From: a virus
Length of the DNA: 32,774 nt
IMG/VR virus record: IMGVR_UViG_3300046820_000137
Span: 1 to 32,774 of that record
Reading direction: 5' to 3' (one strand)
The notes below the pieces were generated by a model, which saw only the letters and a list, made by a program, of their open reading frames with translations, was not told the origin of the DNA and searched no databases. The position numbers were made by a program, and so were the translations under genes. Of this stretch, positions 22,818 through 30,265 are shown piece after piece (position 1 is the stretch's first letter; every line of letters begins with the position of its first letter).

Positions 22818-23866
22818 AGACAGCAATTATTACAGACCAGCATTTCGGGGCACGTAATGATAGTATTGCTTTCTTAGATTTCTTTCAAAAATTCTATGAC
22901 AATACTTTCTTTCCTACACTTGACGAACACAATATTAGTCACGTTCTTATCCTCGGTGATACTTTTGATCGTAGGAAGTATGTTAATTTCTACGCACTCC
23001 AGCGAGCGAAGGAAATGTTCTTTGATAAATTACATTCTAGAGGCATTTCTGTTTTTATGTTGGCTGGCAACCATGACACTTACTATAAAAATACTAATAA
23101 TGTAAACTCCCCAGACTTGCTGCTGAAGGAGTATTCCAACATTACAGTTATAGACTCGCCAAAAACAATCACAGTTGATGGTATTGATATCTGTATGATG
23201 CCATGGATCTGTCCTGACAACTATCAGGAAAGTATTGACCATATGAAAAATACCAAAGCTGATCTTTGTATGGGGCATTTCGAAATATCTGGCTTTGCAA
23301 TGTATAGAGGCGCTGAATCACATGAGGGACTTTCTAAAGAAACATTCGATAAATTTGATATGGTTTTTAGCGGGCATTACCATCACAAAAGCGATGATGG
23401 TCATATCTATTACCTTGGAAACCCATACGAACTCACGTGGCAAGACTTTAACGATCCCAGAGGATTTCACCTGTTTGATGTTAACACCAGAGAACTCGAA
23501 TTCGTCAGAAACCCTTATACTATGTTTTCAAGAATCGAGTACGATGACAAGGGAAAGGATCCCATTGACTTAGATGCTTACGATCTTAAAGATTGTTATG
23601 TCAAACTCATTGTTGTGAACAAAACCGACTATTACAAATTTGACAAATTTATACAGAAGCTGTATAGTAAGGCTGCGCATGACATCAAGGTTGTCGAAAA
23701 TCTATCAGAGTTTGAGGATGGTGAGGTTAGTGAGGAGATTAACCTTGAAGATACGCTATCTGTCCTTGCTAATTATGTTGACTCGATTGAGACGGAAGTC
23801 GATAAAGAACAAGTTAAAACTTACCTGCGAACACTCTACACGGAAGCAGTAAATATCGAAGTATGA
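22814..23866 (+). CDS. 47: Recombination endonuclease subunit gp47 (Mre11-like)
   Basis: 350 residues. It starts at a TTG (22814) overlapping the preceding TGA as TTGA, preceded by AAGGTAGG; no in-frame ATG fits the conserved N-terminus. Phosphodiesterase motifs are ITDQHFG (D8, H10), LGDTFD (D49), AGNHD (N86, H87), and SGHYHH near residue 195, as in Mre11/SbcD. The length matches T4 gp47 (339). With gp46 it forms the nuclease that resects ends, supports recombination-dependent replication and degrades host DNA. Confidence 0.93.
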   Translation: MKTAIITDQHFGARNDSIAFLDFFQKFYDNTFFPTLDEHNISHVLILGDTFDRRKYVNFYALQRAKEMFFDKLHSRGISVFMLAGNHDTYYKNTNNVNSPDLLLKEYSNITVIDSPKTITVDGIDICMMPWICPDNYQESIDHMKNTKADLCMGHFEISGFAMYRGAESHEGLSKETFDKFDMVFSGHYHHKSDDGHIYYLGNPYELTWQDFNDPRGFHLFDVNTRELEFVRNPYTMFSRIEYDDKGKDPIDLDAYDLKDCYVKLIVVNKTDYYKFDKFIQKLYSKAAHDIKVVENLSEFEDGEVSEEINLEDTLSVLANYVDSIETEVDKEQVKTYLRTLYTEAVNIEV

Positions 23867-25581
23867 TCACATTTAAATCTGTACAATGGCAGAACTTTCT
23901 GTCAACTGGTAATTCACCGAACAAAGTTTTACTAAACAAATCACCAACCACTCTTATCATCGGTAAGAACGGTGAAGGTAAAAGCACAATCTTAGATGCA
24001 TTGTGCTTTTCTCTATTTGGTAAACCATTCCGCAATATCAACAAAGGGCAGTTGGTAAATTCTATCAACCAGAAAAAGTGCGTTGTTGAGATTGAATTTG
24101 ATATTAATGGTAAAGAGTATAAAGTCATTCGTGGTATCAAACCAAACATCTTTGAGATCTATCAAGATGGCGAGTTGTTGAATCAAGATGCTGCCGCACG
24201 TGACTACCAAAAGATTCTAGAACAGCAGATTATTAAACTTAATTACAAGACATTCACGCAAGTTGTTATTCTTGGTAGTGCTTCATTTGTCCCATTCATG
24301 CAGCTATCACCCCTGCAGCGTAGGGAAGTGATTGAAGATATTTTGGACATCCGTATCTTTTCTATCATGAATCAGTTGTTGAAGGATAAAGCCAATGACA
24401 CAAAATCAGAAATTACACGGATTGAAACTGAGATTGCGAGTGCAAAGACTAAAGTCGAAGCACAAACTCAAATTATTAAAACTATATCGGAAGCGAAAGC
24501 AAATAATATTAGATCCATCCAAGAGAAAATCGCAGCAAGCACTGAAGAAATTGAGCGAACTCAATCGGAAGTTGATGTCCTCATCGGAGAGATCACAACT
24601 CTTAAAGCAACGATTAGCGACAAGGCAAAAGTACAAGAAGATCTCGAAAAAGCAAAAACCATCAGAAGTAAATTACACTCAAAGCTCGAAACATGTGAGC
24701 ATCATAAAGAATTTTTTACTTCGAATCATGTATGCCCCAGTTGTTCGCAGACTATCCCAGAAGAACACAAACACTCTATCCTCAGCGATCTTAACAACAA
24801 GGTCACAGACCAGAATGCTAAGGTTGCAGAACTCGAAAAAGTTCTTGGGTCTCTCAATGACAGACTATCGAACATTAACTTGGTCTTGGATCAGATTACA
24901 GAAAAGAACATTGAACTCTCTACAAAGAACTCAGCAATATCCGTCGTTAACAAACAGATCGCTGCCATGGAAAGAGAAGTTGAAACTCATAAAGAAGACA
25001 CGACAAATATTGACGATGAAAAGTCTAAGCTAAAAGGTTTAGCACAAGACGCACTTGATAAGATCAAAGCCAAAACTTCTCTACAAGAACATCGCAATCT
25101 TGAAGAAGTTGCTTCTGTGTTGTTGAAAGATACTGGTATTAAGACAGCTATCATTCGTGAGTATCTGCCAATCATGAACAAGTTGATCAACAAGTATCTG
25201 AATGCCATGGATGCTTATATCCACTTTGAGTTAGACGAAGCGTTCAACGAAGTTGTCAAGAGCCGTTTCCGTGATGAGTTTACTTATGCCAGTTTCTCTG
25301 AGGGTGAGAAGATGCGCATTGACTTGGCTATCCTGTTTACTTGGCGTCAGATCGCAAAGATGAAGAACAGCGTCAATACCAACTTGTTGCTGTTGGATGA
25401 GATCTTTGATTCATCTCTTGACACTGCTGGTACAGATTACTTCTTGAATCTGATGAATCAGTTTGGTGACAACTCTAACATCTTTGTTATCTCTCACAAA
25501 GGCGACCAGTTGTTTGACAAGTTCAGATCCGTCATTAAGTTTGAAAAACGAAACGACTTCTCTGTAATTATAAAAAACTAA
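23863..25581 (+). CDS. 46: Recombination endonuclease subunit gp46 (Rad50-like)
   Basis: 572 residues (T4 gp46 is 560), ATGA overlap with gene 47. This is an SMC-type ATPase: Walker A GKNGEGKST (34-42), a coiled-coil arm from about 170, the zinc hook CPSC (291-294) at the turn, a returning coiled coil, signature FSEGEKM (478-484), Walker B LLLLDE (508-513) and a terminal switch His (ISHKGD). It partners gp47 as Rad50 partners Mre11. It ends the 55-AAA-47-46 operon; a 190-base non-coding gap follows. Confidence 0.95.
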   Translation: MITFKSVQWQNFLSTGNSPNKVLLNKSPTTLIIGKNGEGKSTILDALCFSLFGKPFRNINKGQLVNSINQKKCVVEIEFDINGKEYKVIRGIKPNIFEIYQDGELLNQDAAARDYQKILEQQIIKLNYKTFTQVVILGSASFVPFMQLSPLQRREVIEDILDIRIFSIMNQLLKDKANDTKSEITRIETEIASAKTKVEAQTQIIKTISEAKANNIRSIQEKIAASTEEIERTQSEVDVLIGEITTLKATISDKAKVQEDLEKAKTIRSKLHSKLETCEHHKEFFTSNHVCPSCSQTIPEEHKHSILSDLNNKVTDQNAKVAELEKVLGSLNDRLSNINLVLDQITEKNIELSTKNSAISVVNKQIAAMEREVETHKEDTTNIDDEKSKLKGLAQDALDKIKAKTSLQEHRNLEEVASVLLKDTGIKTAIIREYLPIMNKLINKYLNAMDAYIHFELDEAFNEVVKSRFRDEFTYASFSEGEKMRIDLAILFTWRQIAKMKNSVNTNLLLLDEIFDSSLDTAGTDYFLNLMNQFGDNSNIFVISHKGDQLFDKFRSVIKFEKRNDFSVIIKN

Positions 25582-25676
25582 AACTAAAGTAAACTGTTGT
25601 CTTTAATCCCTGCAAGTGGCGATTCAGAATGCTACTATCGTGCAACTTACACTAAAGTCGCCTAACAGGTGAAAAC
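25582..25676 (+). other. Non-coding gap with an orphan -35-like box
   Basis: No open reading frame of note occurs between gene 46 and the terminator at 25677. TTGTCTTTAAT at 25597-25607 is an excellent copy of the -35 region of the local promoter family, but no acceptable -10 lies 16-18 bases downstream (CGATTC at the expected place). GGCGA (25618-25622) and TCGCC (25658-25662) could pair over a long loop. It may be a decayed promoter or an untranslated RNA segment. Confidence 0.35.
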
Positions 25677-25708
25677 AATAACCCTACTTTGCGTAGGGTT
25701 ATTTTTAT
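25677..25708 (+). terminator. Intrinsic terminator CCCTAC...GTAGGG (1)
   Basis: AATAACCCTAC - TTTGC - GTAGGGTTATT is a perfect 11-bp stem with a 5-base loop, and the 3' arm runs into ATTTTTATTT. It ends the operon of gene 46 and lies just before the next promoter. The same CCCTAC/GTAGGG core recurs at 27968 and 29263. Confidence 0.88.
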
Positions 25709-25715
25709 TTGCAAC

Positions 25716-25744
25716 TTGTCTTTTATTCAGAATTGAGGCATAAT
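25716..25744 (+). promoter_or_regulatory. Sigma70-like promoter for the CobT-like gene
   Basis: -35 TTGTCT (25716-25721), 17-base spacer, -10 CATAAT (25739-25744), 26 bases before the ATG. A TAGGAG ribosome binding site follows. Member of the shared promoter family, directly after terminator 25677. Confidence 0.82.
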
Positions 25745-25770
25745 TCAGTCTGACATCTAGGAGATATATA

Positions 25771-27954
25771 ATGGAAATGAAAGCAAGCGATCTCTCCGCT
25801 AAACTTTTGGCCACTGAAAACCTTTCAGTGGTTCGTGCCCGAGCACGTACTGCATCTTTCGACATCAAGAGTCGAATTTTGACCCTTCCAATGTGGAAGG
25901 AAATGACCCCTGAGATTGAGGACATGCTCATTGGTCACGAAGTGGCACATGCACTTTACACTTCTGAAGAATACCTGCAACCAATCAGAGAAAATACCAA
26001 ACTGATGGGCTACATGAACATCATCGAAGATGTTCGTATCGAAAAACTAATCAAACGCAAATATCCAGGTCTACGCAAGCGTATGAACGATGGATATAAA
26101 CAACTCAACGATCGTGACTTCTTTGGTGTGAAGACGATTCAAAATTTTGACGATCTGCTTTTGATTGACAAAATCAACCTATACTTCAAAGTCGGGTTCA
26201 ACTGTGGTGTCACATTCTCACCAGAAGAAAAAACATTTGTGAATCGTGCCGAACGATGCGAGACTATTGACGATGTTATTAGTCTTGCCAAGGACATCTT
26301 TGATTACTCAAAGCAAAAAGCTGAAGAACGCAAAGAGCGTATGGGTGCACAAGATGTGGAAGAAGACGAAGATCCAACAGAAGGTGATTTTGACATCGAT
26401 GATCAAGATGACTTTGATGACATGGAAGATGATGACGAAACTGATAACCCGAATGGTGGCAGTTCTCAACCAAAATCTGAATCTGCTGAAGAAGACGAAG
26501 ACGAAGACCTAGCACCTAAGACAGAACGTGTGTTCCAGAATCGTCTGGATGATTTGGCTGACGAATCGACTGAGTACAAGTATTGGAAATTTGATACCGA
26601 TTTTATTGAATCGCCTATTATCGGCTACAAGAAAATTCTTAGCGAAACCAAGTCACCTGAGCAGTGGACAGAGGAAGATTCGCTAGAAGGTAGTCGCATG
26701 TTGCGTTATATGTCTGACGAAGATCGTGTCACGTGGATGAAACAACAGTCCGCTGAATACGAAAACTTCAAAGTCGAGACAACTCGCACTGTGAATTATC
26801 TTGTCAAAGAATTCGAAATGAAAAAGTCTGCCCAGTTGCACAAGCGTGCACAGACTTCTAAAATTGGTTCTCTGGACATGCGTAAAGTTTATGCGTATAA
26901 ACTCAAAGATGATTTGTTTAAGCGTGTTACCACTTTACCGCAAGGTAAGAATCATGGCATGATTATGCTTGTTGACTGGTCTGGTTCCATGAACGAAGTG
27001 TTACACGACACTATTAAACAAGTTGTTAGTTTGGCTCAGTTCTGTAACAGAATCCAAATTCCATATCGTGTCTATGCATTCACATCCGCATATTCGGATA
27101 CCAGTGACTATGACAAGTACGTTCAAAACGATCGTAAGCGTCGTGAGTGGATGAAAGCAAAGCAATTGTCTACTGATGCCTTGTTGCATGTTGATAATGG
27201 ATTTAATTTGCTAGAATTGTTTTCTAGTAAAATGACTACCAGTGAATTTAATGCAATGGCGAAGCGAACAATCGACTATCGTTTCACCCTTAACAAAGGA
27301 TATTCAACTGGTGGTACTCCATTGAATGAAGCTATGGCATGGGTTTACTTGAACCTTGGCAACTTCATTAAGGACAACAACATTGAGAAAACCACATTCA
27401 TCACTTTGTCTGATGGAGAAGGTAGTTCTATGCATCCAGTTCCTAATAGTTATCATCACACTCTGGATTCAGAACGTAGTGAAGTTGTTAATGGGGTGTG
27501 GAAGCGAATCAAGACCAAACACTTTATCAAAGATGAAGTGACTCAAAAGACATACGAAATTGATCGTTATTCTACGAATCAAGCGAATGTTATTTTGAAG
27601 ATGATCAAAGACCGATACAATGTTTCTATTGTTGGTTTTTACATCTGTCCGAACAACAAAGGTAGTTTGCGCAATGCAATTGCTGCGAACATTCCAGATT
27701 ATCGTGGCGATGTTTATGGTTTGATTGATCAGTGGCGTCTTGACTTTAAGAAAGAAAACTTTGCTTCGATCAAAAACACTGGTCGAGATGAGTTGTTCAT
27801 CATCCCTCAGTCTTCTACTAAAATTGTAGATACTCAATTGGAAGTTGATTCCACTGCAAGAGCAGTCAACATTGCAAAACAATTCGGCAAGTACCTTAAC
27901 ATTAGGAAGACTAACCGAATCCTGTTGAATCGCTTTGTATCCCTTGTGGCGTAA
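25771..27954 (+). CDS. CobT-like protein: zincin motif plus VWA domain
   Basis: 727 residues. The N-terminal region contains HEVAH (56-60) and, 25 residues on, NIIEDVRIE, a gluzincin-like HExxH...E pair suggesting a metallopeptidase fold. Residues about 205-257 are a very acidic, low-complexity linker. The C-terminal half is a von Willebrand A domain with a complete MIDAS: DWSGS (D402, S404, S406), GGTP (T516), LSDG (D548). This layout matches CobT-like partners of CobS/MoxR AAA+ ATPases, and such an ATPase is the next gene. In T4-like aquatic phages these are annotated as cobalamin-related, but the large chelatase subunit CobN is not visible here, so a remodelling or peptidase role is as likely. 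It has its own promoter and terminator. Confidence 0.8.
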   Translation: MEMKASDLSAKLLATENLSVVRARARTASFDIKSRILTLPMWKEMTPEIEDMLIGHEVAHALYTSEEYLQPIRENTKLMGYMNIIEDVRIEKLIKRKYPGLRKRMNDGYKQLNDRDFFGVKTIQNFDDLLLIDKINLYFKVGFNCGVTFSPEEKTFVNRAERCETIDDVISLAKDIFDYSKQKAEERKERMGAQDVEEDEDPTEGDFDIDDQDDFDDMEDDDETDNPNGGSSQPKSESAEEDEDEDLAPKTERVFQNRLDDLADESTEYKYWKFDTDFIESPIIGYKKILSETKSPEQWTEEDSLEGSRMLRYMSDEDRVTWMKQQSAEYENFKVETTRTVNYLVKEFEMKKSAQLHKRAQTSKIGSLDMRKVYAYKLKDDLFKRVTTLPQGKNHGMIMLVDWSGSMNEVLHDTIKQVVSLAQFCNRIQIPYRVYAFTSAYSDTSDYDKYVQNDRKRREWMKAKQLSTDALLHVDNGFNLLELFSSKMTTSEFNAMAKRTIDYRFTLNKGYSTGGTPLNEAMAWVYLNLGNFIKDNNIEKTTFITLSDGEGSSMHPVPNSYHHTLDSERSEVVNGVWKRIKTKHFIKDEVTQKTYEIDRYSTNQANVILKMIKDRYNVSIVGFYICPNNKGSLRNAIAANIPDYRGDVYGLIDQWRLDFKKENFASIKNTGRDELFIIPQSSTKIVDTQLEVDSTARAVNIAKQFGKYLNIRKTNRILLNRFVSLVA

Positions 27955-27960
27955 GGCTTT

Positions 27961-27992
27961 GCAAAGACCCTACCACCAGTAGGGTTATTTGC
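27961..27992 (+). terminator. Stem-loop CCCTAC...GTAGGG (2)
   Basis: GCAAA-g-ACCCTAC - CACCA - GTAGGGT-ta-TTTGC gives a 7-bp core stem extended by a second 5-bp helix across a small internal loop. The following T content is modest (TTATTTGC), so termination may be partial. It has the same core as 25677 and 29262. Confidence 0.7.
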
Positions 27993-28001
27993 AGAAAATG
28001 C

Positions 28002-28030
28002 TTGCCTTTTATTGCTACTTGATGTAAACT
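28002..28030 (+). promoter_or_regulatory. Sigma70-like promoter for the MoxR/CobS-like gene
   Basis: -35 TTGCCT (28002-28007), 17-base spacer, -10 TAAACT (28025-28030). The start codon is 32 bases downstream with TATGGAGAT as ribosome binding site. Member of the shared promoter family. Confidence 0.8.
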
Positions 28031-28062
28031 TACGTTATTAACCTTGATTATGGAGATTTGTG

Positions 28063-29241
28063 ATGAGTAGAGTTGATGCTGTGTTTCGCCGTGAATTCGA
28101 ACTGAAACTCTTTGAGATGTACCCTGATGTGCAAACTCGTGGTACAGTCAGTCGTCCTGAATTGATGAGTGTCATGAAAACACTCAAGACTGAGAAATAT
28201 CCTCTGTGGCTTATGAAAGATAAACTTGGTCGTGGATTGTATGCCATCGATGGTGGTACTTATCGTGCTGCTGATGCGCAAGTTATTGGTAATAATGTTT
28301 TGAAAGAAAACCCTGTGAGACAAGAATCATTCGTAGTAGACTACACAGACACTAAATCACTCATCCCTGTTAAAGATTCCAACTTTGTTCCATTCGGCAA
28401 CTATGCTGACTTGGAGAACATTATCAAGTCTGGAATCTTTTATCCTGCATACATCTCTGGTCCAACTGGTAATGGTAAGTCTACCATGGTTGAACAGATT
28501 TGTGCCAAGCACAAGAAACCACTCATTCGTGTTAACCTTAACATGATGACTGACGAAGAACAACTCATTGGTTCTAAGACTCTTGTCGAAGGCAACGTGC
28601 ATGTTGTAGAAGGTCCAGTTCTTATCGCTATGCGCACTGGCACCACTTTGCTGCTTGACGAAATTGACGCTGGCTCTGCTAACACCTTGCTGTGTTTGCA
28701 ACCGATTCTTGAAGGTAAACCATACTACTTCAAGCTGAACAACGAAATGATTATCCCTGCTGCTGGTTTCAATGTCATTGCGACTGCGAACACTAAAGGT
28801 AAGGGTTCAGACGATGGTCGATACATCGGTACTAACATTCTTAACGAAGCATTCTTGGAGCGTTTCGCTGTAACCTTCGAACAGGAATATCCTGCTGCGA
28901 AAGTAGAGGTGAAGATCATCAAGAATCTGATGCATTCATATGGCTGTGTTGATGATGAGTTTGCCGAAACTCTTGTGAAGTGGGCTGATGCTATTCGCCG
29001 TACCTTTGCAGATGGTGGTGTTGACGAAACTATCACAACTCGTCGTATGATCCACATCGTTCGTGCGTTTGCCATCTTCAAAGATCGCACTAAGGCTGTG
29101 GAACTTTGCTGCAATCGTTTTGATGCAGCAACCAAGAGTGCATTTATCGACTTGTACGATAAAGTTGCAAACCCCCAACCCGAAGTTGTGCCATCGGAGA
29201 CTGCCATCAAGACTCCAGAAAGCGAAGAGATCCCATTCTAA
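28063..29241 (+). CDS. cobS-like: MoxR/CobS-like AAA+ ATPase
   Basis: 392 residues from the ATG at 28063; a GTG three bases earlier is in frame but less likely. Walker A is GPTGNGKST (133-141), Walker B TLLLDEID (195-202), then LQPILEGK, sensor ATANTKGKG and the CobS hallmark GRYIGTNILNEAFLERFAVT. CobS is the AAA+ subunit of the aerobic cobaltochelatase; MoxR relatives act with VWA proteins as chaperone-like remodelling machines. The gene directly follows the VWA/zincin protein, so the two probably form a MoxR-VWA complex. It ends with a short flexible tail (PSETAIKTPESEEIPF) and is followed by a palindrome, a CCCTAC stem-loop and a promoter. Confidence 0.85.
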   Translation: MSRVDAVFRREFELKLFEMYPDVQTRGTVSRPELMSVMKTLKTEKYPLWLMKDKLGRGLYAIDGGTYRAADAQVIGNNVLKENPVRQESFVVDYTDTKSLIPVKDSNFVPFGNYADLENIIKSGIFYPAYISGPTGNGKSTMVEQICAKHKKPLIRVNLNMMTDEEQLIGSKTLVEGNVHVVEGPVLIAMRTGTTLLLDEIDAGSANTLLCLQPILEGKPYYFKLNNEMIIPAAGFNVIATANTKGKGSDDGRYIGTNILNEAFLERFAVTFEQEYPAAKVEVKIIKNLMHSYGCVDDEFAETLVKWADAIRRTFADGGVDETITTRRMIHIVRAFAIFKDRTKAVELCCNRFDAATKSAFIDLYDKVANPQPEVVPSETAIKTPESEEIPF

Positions 29242-29246
29242 AAAGT

Positions 29247-29260
29247 AATACTTAAGTATT
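29247..29260 (+). other. Perfect 14-base palindrome AATACTTAAGTATT
   Basis: A perfect 14-base DNA palindrome just upstream of the stem-loop at 29262. It could be a protein-binding site or part of a longer hairpin. No function can be assigned. Confidence 0.4.
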
Positions 29261-29261
29261 A

Positions 29262-29284
29262 ACCCTACAACCCGTAGGGTCTTT
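29262..29284 (+). terminator. Stem-loop CCCTAC...GTAGGG (3)
   Basis: ACCCTAC - AACCC - GTAGGGT is a perfect 7-bp stem with a 5-base loop followed by CTTT. Third copy of the stem core seen at 25677 and 27961, again just ahead of a TTGCCT promoter. The short T-run suggests partial termination. Confidence 0.7.
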
Positions 29285-29295
29285 ACAAAAAGAAC

Positions 29296-29324
29296 TTGCC
29301 TTTAATGGTCTTTTATAGTAGAAT
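29296..29324 (+). promoter_or_regulatory. Sigma70-like promoter for the gene at 29370
   Basis: -35 TTGCCT (29296-29301), 17-base spacer, -10 TAGAAT (29319-29324), about 45 bases before the start codon. Member of the shared promoter family. Confidence 0.8.
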
Positions 29325-29369
29325 AATGTTTGTAGTGTTGGAAAACTTCTTTTGAAAAGGAAATATATC

Positions 29370-29855
29370 ATGTTGAAATTTGCAAACCTGTCCCTCGCCC
29401 AGAAACGATTCGTTGTGGCTGTCATTGAGTCTAACCCTCAGTACAAGAAAGATCCTCAGATCACACTGAAGGAATGTGCCTCAATCTATTACACTTTGCG
29501 TGACCAACGCACTGGTGCCAAGGGTGAGAAAATCGGTTATCCTAACTGGTTGTTTAACAAGAACAAGGTTGAGCGTGGTGTTTACCAGCTGCCTGTTCCT
29601 ACTGCTGCAGAACTTTCTGATTATCAGAAAGAACTGAACACCAAGCAGACACCTAAAGTCACTAAGGCTAAGGCTACAGTTGCCAAACTGCAGAAAGCCA
29701 AGACTGTGGCAGTTAAGAAAGAAAAACCTGCAGTGAAAGCTCAAGAAGCTCTTGAAACTTCTCGCCTGCAGAAAATCGTAGAAGACTCTTTTGAAGTTGA
29801 CGCTGATGTCGAAGACTTCAACCAGATCCTGCGAGAAAACGGTATTGAAGTCTAA
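29370..29855 (+). CDS. Lysine/alanine-rich small protein, unknown
   Basis: 161 residues from the ATG at 29370, preceded by AAAGGAAA; a TTG at 29352 in the same frame is less likely. The N-terminal domain (1-75; LSLAQKRFVVAVIESNPQYK, then ITLKECASIYYTLRDQ and GEKIGYPNWLFNKNKVERGV) looks like a compact helical fold with a possible helix-turn-helix. Residues 90-125 are rich in Lys, Ala and Val (TKAKATVAKLQKAKTVAVKK), resembling basic histone-like or nucleic-acid-binding tails. The acidic C-terminus ends VDADVEDFNQILRENGIEV. I do not recognise the family. A DNA-binding role is only suggested by composition. Confidence 0.65.
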   Translation: MLKFANLSLAQKRFVVAVIESNPQYKKDPQITLKECASIYYTLRDQRTGAKGEKIGYPNWLFNKNKVERGVYQLPVPTAAELSDYQKELNTKQTPKVTKAKATVAKLQKAKTVAVKKEKPAVKAQEALETSRLQKIVEDSFEVDADVEDFNQILRENGIEV

Positions 29856-29870
29856 TCAATAGGCTTTGTT

Positions 29871-29913
29871 AGTCGTCTGGGGTATTGCCATCGCCCCAGA
29901 CGATTCTTTTCAT
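29871..29913 (+). terminator. Strong hairpin terminator after 29855
   Basis: AGTCGTCTGGGG pairs with CCCCAGACGATT (12 pairs with one G-T) around an 11-base loop, followed by CTTTTCATTT. It lies 16 bases after the stop codon. Confidence 0.8.
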
Positions 29914-29944
29914 TTAGATGGTCTTATTATGGAGATATAATTAT

Positions 29945-30205
29945 ATGTCTAAGCAAGCAAAACTTCTCAACTATCTTCAAACTGGTGCTGAAGTAACTGC
30001 TCGTCAGATTCATGGATCCTTTGGTTTGAGCAACCCACACGATGCAATTTACCAATTGCGTAACCAAGGTCATTGCATCTACAGCAACAAGGCAACTCTG
30101 CACGATGGTACTGAGACTATCAAGTATCGTATCGGCAAGCCAAGCAAGCGCATGGTAGCAATCGCTAATCGTGTCGTTGGCGCTACTGTCTTCACCCGCA
30201 CATAA
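29945..30205 (+). CDS. Small winged-helix/HTH protein
   Basis: 86 residues from the ATG at 29945, which has TATGGAGATATAA upstream. KLLNYLQTGAEVTARQIHGS, then FGLSNPHDAIYQLRNQGHCI, gives a helix-turn-helix with the usual A-x-x-I...GL-S..DAIYQLR...G..I order. It is followed by a two-strand wing (HCIYSNKATL...TIKYRIGKPS). Such small phage proteins are annotated as helix-turn-helix DNA-binding proteins. It could be a transcriptional modulator. The terminator upstream and hairpin downstream bracket it, yet I see no clear promoter between. Confidence 0.7.
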   Translation: MSKQAKLLNYLQTGAEVTARQIHGSFGLSNPHDAIYQLRNQGHCIYSNKATLHDGTETIKYRIGKPSKRMVAIANRVVGATVFTRT

Positions 30206-30218
30206 TCAGTGTGTAATT

Positions 30219-30253
30219 AATGGACATTCTTCCGAGTGTCCATTGCTTATTTC
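30219..30253 (+). terminator. Hairpin between 30205 and 30266
   Basis: AATGGACATTC - TTCC - GAGTGTCCATT is an 11-pair stem with one T-G pair and a 4-base loop, followed by GCTTATTTC. It is a likely weak terminator or an mRNA-processing/stability element, placed 22 bases before the next start codon. Confidence 0.6.
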
Positions 30254-30265
30254 ATTGGAGATAAT

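Noticed and set aside
24395-25033. 212-codon plus-strand alternative frame inside gene 46
   Set aside because: It overlaps the coiled-coil arm of gp46 in another frame and is Lys/Gln/Ser-rich junk expected from A-rich codons; no start signal.
25582-25770. Possible tRNA in the gap after gene 46
   Set aside because: No T-loop (GTTCRAAT-like) sequence and no cloverleaf pairing could be traced, only a loose GGCGA/TCGCC match.
28725-29210. 161-codon minus-strand frame opposite the MoxR/CobS-like ATPase
   Set aside because: A shadow of a conserved AAA+ gene; other frames here are also open by codon bias and none resembles a known protein.
30236-30265. Longer N-terminus for the MazG-like protein starting at 30236
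   Set aside because: It would place the start inside a hairpin with no ribosome binding site, whereas the ATG at 30266 follows GGAGATAAT and gives the usual short N-terminus.
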